The notes beneath the pieces were generated by a model. That model saw only the letters and a list, made by a program, of their open reading frames with translations. It made no database searches and had not been told where the DNA came from. From positions 1 through 11,015 of the forward strand of contig JANXXY010000180.1 in assembly GCA_025350365.1 (NCBI GenBank): DNA of 11,015 nt. The letters are read 5' to 3'. The position numbers and the translations under genes are program-made. Source of the DNA: Bacteroidales bacterium. Lineage in GTDB: Bacteria > Bacteroidota > Bacteroidia > Bacteroidales > JAAUTT01. Every line of letters begins with the position of its first letter. Positions within the stretch are counted from its first letter, which is position 1. Below are positions 1 through 5,987 of this stretch, piece after piece.

Positions 1-1174
1 AATTGTAATCGTAAAAAGAGTTGGGTGTGGTGAGCGAGCTATAATTGAAACGCAATAAGTCGCTTTCGAATTCCGGATTATTGTCGATACCCGCTTCATA
101 AACTTCTTCGTCGAACGATACCGAATGTTCCGATTTATCATTCCATTTAATAACACGCAATTGAATAGTGGCATTTTTACGTTCAGAAACCACCAGATAA
201 TCCCTGAAAATCTCAAAACCATCAATCAAAACATCAGGTCGGTGAGGAATTACTTCCTTCCAATGATCCCTGTCGGGAGTATTTACCGAAGTTTCCATCA
301 ATCGGAAATTTGTGGCATTGAGGTTGGTTCGGATATAAAAATTGTCGCCAAAATGATCCACTGAATACTCCAGATTGCGTTCACGAGGTTGAATCACTTT
401 AAATGATTCGGTTGGCTTATCAGCGTCCAGAAACCGGTATTCGTTCGATACCGTGCTGGAGGAGGCGATCATGATATATTTTCGGGATTTGCTCTTGTAT
501 ACGTAGGTGTTAAAAGCTTCATCTTTCTCGAAAAACACTTCCGTATCTTCGGAAACCGGCGTTCCAAGTTTATGCTTCATGATCTTATCTTCACGAAGGG
601 TTTCTGTATTTTTCAATGTATAAAAAAGTGTCTCGTTATCATTTGCCCAGGCAACTGACCCGGCGGTGTCAGGCAATGCATCATCAAAAAATTTCCCTGA
701 CGCAATATCTTTAATCTTTACCAAATATAAGCGTCGGCTAACAGTATCGATGCCGTATGCCAGCAATTTATTGTCGGGTGAAACCTGCAAACCTGCAACC
801 TGACAATAAGTATGTCCTTTCGCCATTTCATTTACATCGATTAGAATTTCTTCCGGAGCATTCAGGTTATCCTTCTTACGGCAGTGAATAGGATATTCCT
901 TCCCCTGTTCGTATCTGTAATAGTAATAGTATCCGCGTATTTTGTATGGAACAGACTCATCGGTTTGTTTTATACGACCCAATATTTCGGTAAATAATTT
1001 TGCGCGAAAATCCTTTACATCTGACAAGATAGTATCAGTATAAGCATTCTCTGCCTTAAGGTAATCGGTTACTTTGGGATCTTCACGTTGATTCATCCAA
1101 TAGTAATAATCGATACGCGCATCGCCATTGGCAATAAGTTCCTTCTTTATCTTTTCAGCAACTGGTGGATTCAT
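1..1174 (-). CDS. ptrB: Oligopeptidase B (protease II, S9 family), N-terminal part
   Basis: This is the first 391 residues of a serine peptidase of the prolyl oligopeptidase family, which cleaves short peptides after Arg/Lys. The reverse-strand frame is open from the ATG to the window edge. The N-terminus reads MNPPVAEKI, then RIDYYYWMNQREDP and a YLKAENAYT-like segment (residues 20-46), the usual opening of oligopeptidase B. The rest fits the seven-bladed beta-propeller gating domain (for example LQVSPDNKLLAYGIDT and SVAWANDNETLFYT). The catalytic Ser-Asp-His domain lies outside the window, so activity cannot be judged. Family members are about 680-710 residues, so a little over half is present. 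A GTG at 1249 is in frame and would add 25 residues resembling a signal sequence; the ATG at 1174 is kept because the homologous region begins there. It is divergent from the OmpH-like gene. No TAnnTTTG motif was found for it. Confidence 0.9.
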   Translation of the reverse strand, partial: MNPPVAEKIKKELIANGDARIDYYYWMNQREDPKVTDYLKAENAYTDTILSDVKDFRAKLFTEILGRIKQTDESVPYKIRGYYYYYRYEQGKEYPIHCRKKDNLNAPEEILIDVNEMAKGHTYCQVAGLQVSPDNKLLAYGIDTVSRRLYLVKIKDIASGKFFDDALPDTAGSVAWANDNETLFYTLKNTETLREDKIMKHKLGTPVSEDTEVFFEKDEAFNTYVYKSKSRKYIMIASSSTVSNEYRFLDADKPTESFKVIQPRERNLEYSVDHFGDNFYIRTNLNATNFRLMETSVNTPDRDHWKEVIPHRPDVLIDGFEIFRDYLVVSERKNATIQLRVIKWNDKSEHSVSFDEEVYEAGIDNNPEFESDLLRFNYSSLTTPNSFYDYN

Positions 1175-1255
1175 TCGGTAATTCTGTTTATGATATGAAA
1201 AAAGATTGCAATAATAACAAAAGAAAGGAAGAAAGAGTTTAGTTTTCACAAAGCG

Positions 1256-1287
1256 TTTGTGAAATTTGCAAAATTCATGTAGGTTTG
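1256..1287 (+). promoter_or_regulatory. Bacteroidota-type promoter for the OmpH-like gene
   Basis: TTTG at 1256-1259 is followed after exactly 20 bp by TAGGTTTG at 1280-1287. This matches the known Bacteroidota pattern of a -33 TTTG and a -7 TAnnTTTG. Transcription would start near 1293, leaving a leader of about 25 bases before the ATG at 1319. This is one of the two best promoter matches in the window. Confidence 0.65.
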
Positions 1288-1318
1288 CGATTGAAAAAAT
1301 CTAAACATCACTATTTAT

Positions 1319-1933
1319 ATGAAAAGAAATAAACTGGTTCTCGGGCTTTTAAGTATTTGTGCTATTGCTCTTTGCTTTTCGTGCGCAAAATCTGGTAAAT
1401 CGATAGAAAACAAGGCTGGTACTGCAGAATTAGCCCAATCAACATCAAACTCCAGTAAAATTGTTTATGTTGAAGTTGATACAATTTTTAAGCATTATGA
1501 CATGGCATTAGACCTCGGCAAAACATTTGAGTCAAAATCAAAACAACTTGACGCTGAGTTGAGCAATAAATCAAAGACTTTCCAAGGTGGGGTGCAAGAT
1601 TTTCAAAATAAAGTTCAAAAAGGTCTCGTGACTACTGCCAATGCTCAGGAAATTCAAAAGCAATTACAAGCTCAGGAACAAGGATTGTACCAACTCCGTG
1701 AGCAATATCAATCTCAGCTTGCCGAAGAGGGACAGGTTAACCAACGTCAGGTTCTTCATAGCATTATGGATTATCTGAAAGAATTTAACAAAACCAAGGG
1801 GTACCATTATATTTTGGCCAATTCATTTCCAAGTAGCATTCTTTATGCTGACAGTACCTTAAATATTACTAAAGAAGTAATTGAAGGTTTGAACGCAAAA
1901 TACAAGGTTACGAAACCTTCATCAAAGAAATAG
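1319..1933 (+). CDS. OmpH/Skp-family periplasmic chaperone, probable lipoprotein
   Basis: A 204-residue secreted protein of the OmpH/Skp family, whose members hold unfolded outer-membrane proteins in the periplasm. Residues 1-22 look like a lipoprotein signal: basic MKRNK, a hydrophobic core, then CFSC with Cys22 as the likely lipidated residue. The lipobox is loose, as is common in Bacteroidota. A Ser/Thr-rich linker leads to IVYVEVDTIFKHYDMA, the conserved strand and helix start of OmpH (YV..D.....Y). Residues about 70-150 are Gln/Lys/Glu-rich and predict the long coiled-coil tentacles. The C-terminus (KGYHYILANSF, ILYADSTLNITKEVIEGLN) is the standard family ending. It is transcribed alone, divergent from ptrB, from the promoter at 1256-1287. 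Paralogues are common in this phylum, so the specific clients are unknown. Confidence 0.88.
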   Translation: MKRNKLVLGLLSICAIALCFSCAKSGKSIENKAGTAELAQSTSNSSKIVYVEVDTIFKHYDMALDLGKTFESKSKQLDAELSNKSKTFQGGVQDFQNKVQKGLVTTANAQEIQKQLQAQEQGLYQLREQYQSQLAEEGQVNQRQVLHSIMDYLKEFNKTKGYHYILANSFPSSILYADSTLNITKEVIEGLNAKYKVTKPSSKK

Positions 1934-1945
1934 TTGTAAGTAATA

Positions 1946-1961
1946 CCGTCCTGCCGGATGG
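1946..1961 (+). terminator. Short GC-rich hairpin after the OmpH-like gene
   Basis: CCGTCC (1946-1951) pairs with GGATGG (1956-1961) around a TGCC loop, six pairs with one G-T wobble, 12 bases after the stop codon. No T-run follows, so it is either a weak terminator or an mRNA 3'-end stabilising stem. Confidence 0.4.
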
Positions 1962-1983
1962 GATAATAAATCAATGAAACACG

Positions 1984-2052
1984 AAGACACAAAAACTCAG
2001 AATATTAACACTTTGGGGTTTTGTGTCTTTATTTCGTCTTGTTCAAAGTGTT
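1984..2052 (+). terminator. Interleaved stems (terminator or pseudoknot) between OmpH-like gene and glycosyltransferase
   Basis: Two perfect inverted repeats interleave here. Stem 1 is AAGACACAAAA (1984-1994) with TTTTGTGTCTT (2019-2029), 11 pairs, followed by a T-rich stretch that could end transcription. Stem 2 is AACACTTTG (2007-2015) with CAAAGTGTT (2044-2052), 9 pairs. The left arm of stem 2 lies in the loop of stem 1, and its right arm lies beyond stem 1. The two can therefore form together only as an H-type pseudoknot. A terminator role for stem 1 is inferred from position. Confidence 0.4.
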
Positions 2053-2087
2053 ACTTAAGGGTTGCAGGAAAATCATTTTAGTACTCA

Positions 2088-3368
2088 ATGCTTACGACTT
2101 TTGAACTCATGGATTTTGTAAAAAGCTACCTCGAAAAACAGAGCTACTCTCCTACCCTTTTGGATCAACCGCATCCTGATCTAAGTATATGTTTGGCCAT
2201 TCCTTGCTATGATGAACCCGATTTAGTCAGAACATTACAGACAATATGGGATTGTAAGCGCCCTCAAAAAGCAGTGGAAGTGATGGTGGTATTGAATTCT
2301 TCGGAAAATGCTCCGGCGAAATCAATTATTCAAAATTTAACATCTCTTTCCGAAGGTATCGAATGGGCAAAATATCATCACGATCAAAAACTTCGTTTTC
2401 ATTTCCTTAACAAAACTAATCTTCCAAAGAAGTTTGCAGGAGTGGGTTTGGCGCGCAAAATAGGAATGGATGAAGCCGTTTGGCACTTTTCGCAGGTTAA
2501 TAATCCGAAGGGAATCATAGCAGGGTTTGATGCCGATTCGTTGTGCGACACAAATTATTTGATAGAAATAGAGCGACACTTTCTTCAACATCTCAAATCA
2601 GACGGGGCGTCGATATATTTCGAGCATCCTATTTCAGGTATAGAATTTAGCGATTCCATTTACGAACGAATAATACAATACGAATTGCATTTGCGTTATA
2701 TGAATCAAGCTCTTCGTTATGTAAGTCATCCTCATGCTTTTCATACCGTTGGATCGAGTTTTGCTGTGCGAATGGATGCATATGTTAAACAGGGAGGGAT
2801 GAATAAGCGACAAGCCGGAGAAGATTTTTACTTTCTGCAAAAGATTATATCTTTAGAAAATTATACGGAGATAAACAGCACACGTGTAATACCTTCGCCC
2901 AGAGAATCGGACAGGGTTCCCTTCGGTACCGGGGCGGCTATGCGACTGTTGCAATCCAATGAGGAGGTGGAGCTAAAAACCTATTCATTAAAAAGTTATA
3001 TTGATCTTAAAAGTTTTTTCGATGAAATACCTAATTTATATGAAACGAATAAGAAAATCATCGAAAATTATCATGAAGGATTGCCATATCCTTTAAAAAC
3101 ATTTTTATCAGAAAATCAATTTATTAACCAGTTGGCTTCGATCCAATCTAATGTTTCATCGCCAGAAACTTTTCGGGATAGATTTTTTCGTTGGTTTAAT
3201 GCTTTTAAAGTGATTAAATATTTGAACTATTATCATACAGAAAAATGTGAAAAGCAAAACGTTAGCGCTGAAGCCGGAAATTTGTTGTCTTTGATGGAAA
3301 AAATACCACCAAAAGGGGCAAAGGACTTGTTAGAAGTATACCGTACACTTGATCGAAAAGGCATTTAG
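2088..3368 (+). CDS. Glycosyltransferase family 2 protein
   Basis: A 426-residue soluble glycosyltransferase with a GT-A fold, expected to transfer a sugar from a nucleotide-sugar at the cytoplasmic face of the membrane. The nucleotide-binding start is LSICLAIPCYDEPDLVRTL (residues 32-50). The metal-binding DxD is D148-A-D150 inside IAGFDADS. A HTVGSSFAVR segment and the acidic pair E245-D246 in AGEDFYFL match the acceptor-side and catalytic-base region of GT2 enzymes. The stretch after it, SPRESDRVPFGTG, is also well formed. No transmembrane segment is obvious, and residues about 330-426 are an uncharacterised C-terminal extension. The acceptor is unknown and no polysaccharide cluster surrounds the gene, so a specific pathway cannot be named. 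It stands alone, and its stop codon touches the stop codon of the convergent divIC-like gene. Confidence 0.8.
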   Translation: MLTTFELMDFVKSYLEKQSYSPTLLDQPHPDLSICLAIPCYDEPDLVRTLQTIWDCKRPQKAVEVMVVLNSSENAPAKSIIQNLTSLSEGIEWAKYHHDQKLRFHFLNKTNLPKKFAGVGLARKIGMDEAVWHFSQVNNPKGIIAGFDADSLCDTNYLIEIERHFLQHLKSDGASIYFEHPISGIEFSDSIYERIIQYELHLRYMNQALRYVSHPHAFHTVGSSFAVRMDAYVKQGGMNKRQAGEDFYFLQKIISLENYTEINSTRVIPSPRESDRVPFGTGAAMRLLQSNEEVELKTYSLKSYIDLKSFFDEIPNLYETNKKIIENYHEGLPYPLKTFLSENQFINQLASIQSNVSSPETFRDRFFRWFNAFKVIKYLNYYHTEKCEKQNVSAEAGNLLSLMEKIPPKGAKDLLEVYRTLDRKGI

Positions 3369-3671
3369 TTAATCAACAATGATAAAAATATCTTCATTCT
3401 TCTTCTTCATCAGGTATTGCTCTCGTGCAAATTTCTCCAAATTCCGGCTATCTGTTCTAAGCTCATTTAACTTGGATGAATCCTGTTTTATTTTATCAAG
3501 ATAATATAATTTATCGCGTTCTAACTGATGTATTTGGTTCAAATTACCAGTGCGTTCAATGAGATTGTTTTCATCAAAAAACGAAATCAACCCAAAGAAA
3601 ATAAGGAGTGTAAGGGTATATTTATTTTTTAATAAGGGCAGTATACTTTTCCAGACACCTTTCAAACTCAT
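3369..3671 (-). CDS. DivIC/FtsB-like septum formation initiator
   Basis: A 100-residue bitopic membrane protein of the FtsB/DivIC family, which joins FtsL and FtsQ/DivIB in the divisome at the septum. From the ATG at 3671 it has a short basic cytoplasmic start (MSLKGVWKSI), one membrane segment at about residues 18-32 (YTLTLLIFFGLISFF) and a coiled coil at about 45-82. The family signature follows: N-L-E-K-FAREQYLMKKKNEDIFII (about residues 77-98), with the usual R-E-x-Y-x-M-K pattern. The reading frame is open further upstream to a TTG at 3704. The ATG is preferred because homologous sequence starts there and it leaves a normal leader from the candidate promoter at 3727-3734. The short length is normal for this phylum. 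Confidence 0.85.
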   Translation of the reverse strand: MSLKGVWKSILPLLKNKYTLTLLIFFGLISFFDENNLIERTGNLNQIHQLERDKLYYLDKIKQDSSKLNELRTDSRNLEKFAREQYLMKKKNEDIFIIVD

Positions 3672-3726
3672 ACCGGTTTTTTGTGTAAAAGTATAAAAAA
3701 ACAAATTACGGCGAATATTGTCATTA

Positions 3727-3734
3727 CAAAGTTA
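3727..3734 (-). promoter_or_regulatory. Candidate -7 promoter element for divIC-like gene
   Basis: On the reverse strand this reads TAACTTTG, an exact TAnnTTTG match. Transcription would start near 3721, about 50 bases upstream of the ATG at 3671. No good -33 TTTG sits at the expected distance, so the call rests on one element. Confidence 0.4.
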
Positions 3735-3817
3735 TTAACAATTAAGTAGTAAAACCAGGCATCAATTGCAAGTTTCAATTACAAGATGGTTTATAGTTAC
3801 CCCATTTATAAAAAAAA

Positions 3818-5320
3818 TTACGTCAATTTAATATTCGGGTATTGTATTTGATAATAATCCCCTTTATAACAACGAAAAAGATAATTTAATGCTTGTTCCG
3901 TTTCAAGTTCCTCAAGAAAAAACAATTGTAGAATTGCATCTGCAGGATGATCCTTTAAAACTCGTTTCACAAATTCAGGACTGGTGTTTACGCCGGTAAT
4001 AAATTGGAAAAGGCTTTCTGCTTCATCCGAAGTTAATGGCTCGCCCTTCTTTTGCAAACCTGATATTAGATCGTTATACCCAAGAAAAAGCTCTATTCCT
4101 TCGTTTATATTAAGAAAATACCCAATTCCTTTATCATAGTTCATAATATCATCAGGAAAAGAATATTTCGGACCTTCGGTTTTATCGTCGGGGTTTTTTA
4201 ACTTACGAACAGCCATATCTTTTGCCTTTAATTGCGCTGCCATTTCGCTGCCATTCGCAAAATGACCCAAATCACTTTTAAAAAAATTGAGAGAATCGTT
4301 ATATATTGTCAACAGCGCTTCTCTGGCTTTTTCGAGTTTGGCAACATCAAACTGGTATTCAATGGTAGGATTTCTTGAGAAAACAGTTGTAACAAAATCA
4401 TTCATATCTTCATCGGAAAAATCTTTATAGGTTCGCTGTTGGCCAGACCAATACCATTGTCCATCCCAGTGTATAATCCAACCATGAATTATTTTTGCTT
4501 TACCAAAATATTTCGGTGCGTCCGTTGTAGAAACTCTATACTTACAATGATTAAAAACATTAAGAACAGTTAAATGATCCTGTTCAAGCTCAAGAATTTT
4601 AAACATACCCTGAACTCTTTCCTTCCAGCTTAATAAATCGGTTTTTAAATCATTAGATATTTCCAGCATTTCAGCAAGCAGATCCAAAGGACCAAAACCT
4701 GACCAATGGGTAGTATTCTGACATATAAAATCATCAACTGAGGCCACATCCTGTTTTAGTTTATTTTTGTGAATGAATGAGAAAAAAGCCAGACGGAAAA
4801 AGTATGATTCTGTTCCCAGCCATACCAGTTTGCGCTTTGCGTCGCCGGCTTCGGTCATGTCGATGGTAAGAAATTCTTTTCGTGCCGAATCCTTGGAAAC
4901 TCTTTTAAATTTATCTGTAAGAAAATTGGCCACAGTCTCCGAAAGTCTTTCCAGGTCGTCGTTAGTTGGTGAAATAACAATAATCGGTACAAGTTCTCCG
5001 ATAATTTTCCATAGAAAATGTTGAACACGGGCAACATCAAACGGGTCATCAGGATCAATGTCATAAAGTTCGCCATGAACCGGCAAAGGATTACCAAATA
5101 GACTGATGTTAAGCTTTTCATAGCTTTTCCAAATGCCAAGATCATTATGAATGTCGTGACCAAACTCCACCGATAGAATGGCCATCTGCTCGTATACTTT
5201 ATTAGTGAATTTTAGGGTATCAGAAGTAAATTGAGTTGATTTCCGTTGTATCCACTTCGATAATTCTTTGGATAACGGCTCAATTATACGATCGCTATGG
5301 CTTTGAGGAATATTACTCAT
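3818..5320 (-). CDS. Conserved-looking hypothetical protein, 500 residues
   Basis: I do not recognise this protein with confidence. It has no signal peptide and no convincing membrane segment, so it is probably cytoplasmic. Visible blocks are LGIWKSYEKLNISLFGNPLP (about residues 61-80), an acidic YDIDPDDPFD followed by a Trp-containing helix (LWKIIGELVP, about 104-113), a Trp-rich block HGWIIHWDGQWYWSGQQRTY (about 280-300), a charged KARE/KLKN helix region (about 330-380), and a Phe/Leu-rich C-terminus. The FGNPLP-DxDPDD-FLW arrangement recalls uncharacterised Bacteroidota proteins grouped as DUF3843, but that is from memory and untested. The ATG at 5320 opens directly onto a plausible N-terminus. 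It follows the PqqD-like gene on the same strand after 158 bp. No TAnnTTTG motif was found upstream. No catalytic motif is evident. Confidence 0.7.
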   Translation of the reverse strand: MSNIPQSHSDRIIEPLSKELSKWIQRKSTQFTSDTLKFTNKVYEQMAILSVEFGHDIHNDLGIWKSYEKLNISLFGNPLPVHGELYDIDPDDPFDVARVQHFLWKIIGELVPIIVISPTNDDLERLSETVANFLTDKFKRVSKDSARKEFLTIDMTEAGDAKRKLVWLGTESYFFRLAFFSFIHKNKLKQDVASVDDFICQNTTHWSGFGPLDLLAEMLEISNDLKTDLLSWKERVQGMFKILELEQDHLTVLNVFNHCKYRVSTTDAPKYFGKAKIIHGWIIHWDGQWYWSGQQRTYKDFSDEDMNDFVTTVFSRNPTIEYQFDVAKLEKAREALLTIYNDSLNFFKSDLGHFANGSEMAAQLKAKDMAVRKLKNPDDKTEGPKYSFPDDIMNYDKGIGYFLNINEGIELFLGYNDLISGLQKKGEPLTSDEAESLFQFITGVNTSPEFVKRVLKDHPADAILQLFFLEELETEQALNYLFRCYKGDYYQIQYPNIKLT

Positions 5321-5433
5321 ATTTAAAAAATGTTATTTGATATTTATGTCATCCCCAGCCCATTAAAAAGGGGCAATAACTAGTTCTGTACTCAAGATAA
5401 TCCCATATTTCAATGAGGCCTGAAGGTTTTTAA

Positions 5434-5447
5434 AGCTTAATTAAGCT
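5434..5447. promoter_or_regulatory. Perfect 14-bp palindrome, possible operator
   Basis: AGCTTAATTAAGCT is a perfect palindrome in the 158-bp spacer between the PqqD-like gene and the 500-residue protein gene, about 115 bases upstream of the latter. Continuous dyad symmetry without a loop suits a dimeric regulator better than an RNA hairpin. The binding role is inferred from shape alone. Confidence 0.25.
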
Positions 5448-5478
5448 GTAAAGTTTGTGTTAAGTAATTATATCTGAT

Positions 5479-5847
5479 TCAATTCATTTTTTCCTTTTTG
5501 TCAAAGGTAATAAACCTGCTTTTATAAAGTTCCGTTAGAAAATTGGTTACCCGGTTTTCCAATTGATCGTTGGGTGGCGATTCGGAATTTATCGATTTGG
5601 GTAATTTCGAACAAATGAGCTCAACGTTTTGTTTTCCATCAATTTGCTGCCATACCTTACTTCCCAGTTCATCAAGATGGATTCTGAAATGCGGGGATTT
5701 GCGCTTTGGGATAAAAAACTTTTGAAAAAAAGGATGTTTGAATTTTGGAATTAATAAAGTAATTCGTCCATCCGTTTCGGTAAATTCTTTTACCGCACGA
5801 ACAGGAATCAATGAAAGATAATTGATTGGGGCTTTTTTGAAAAACAT
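5479..5847 (-). CDS. PqqD-like protein
   Basis: A 122-residue protein resembling the PqqD family (winged-helix-like RiPP recognition fold, which binds precursor peptides for radical SAM enzymes). The segment SPHFRIHLDELGSKVWQQIDGKQNVELIC (about residues 51-79) has the pattern expected: a strand, the L-D-x-x-G-x-x-x-W helix and an I-D-G turn. The N-terminal NYLSLIPVRAVKEF and the C-terminal TNFLTELYKSRFITF fit the form common in Bacteroidota. No radical SAM enzyme, precursor peptide or other pqq gene lies nearby, so a role in coenzyme PQQ synthesis is unlikely. It lies downstream of the OPT transporter and upstream of the 500-residue protein on the same strand. It may be read from the transporter promoter, since no promoter motif is seen in its own upstream spacer. 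Confidence 0.75.
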   Translation of the reverse strand: MFFKKAPINYLSLIPVRAVKEFTETDGRITLLIPKFKHPFFQKFFIPKRKSPHFRIHLDELGSKVWQQIDGKQNVELICSKLPKSINSESPPNDQLENRVTNFLTELYKSRFITFDKKEKMN

Positions 5848-5878
5848 TTTTAATAAGAGTGAGAGGTTATGTGTTAGG

Positions 5879-5975
5879 AGTGAGAAGTGAAAATTTTGGG
5901 TTCTTACTTAATATTCGTTTTCAGTACCTTAAAATCCTGAATAATGAAAATGTTTAAATCCCAAACTTCTCACTT
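5879..5975. repeat. Inverted repeat in the OPT to PqqD-like spacer
   Basis: The left arm AGTGAGAAGT plus TTTGGG (5879-5900, with a six-base insert) is complementary to the right arm CCCAAACTTCTCACTT (5960-5975), across a spacer of about 59 bases. The arms lie just downstream of the transporter stop codon (5988) and just upstream of the PqqD-like start (5847). They could form a long-looped 3' stem. The AGTGAGA unit belongs to the GTGAG-type heptamer-like intergenic DNA common in Bacteroidota. Confidence 0.45.
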
Positions 5976-5987
5976 ATCACTTCTTTT

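Noticed and set aside
125..364. Open frame of 79 codons on the + strand
   Set aside because: It lies wholly inside the reverse-strand oligopeptidase B gene, which has a clear family match. The + frame has no recognisable protein features.
4855..5163. Open frame of about 100 codons on the reverse strand in another phase
   Set aside because: It overlaps the 500-residue gene entirely and has no independent start signal or protein-like conserved block.
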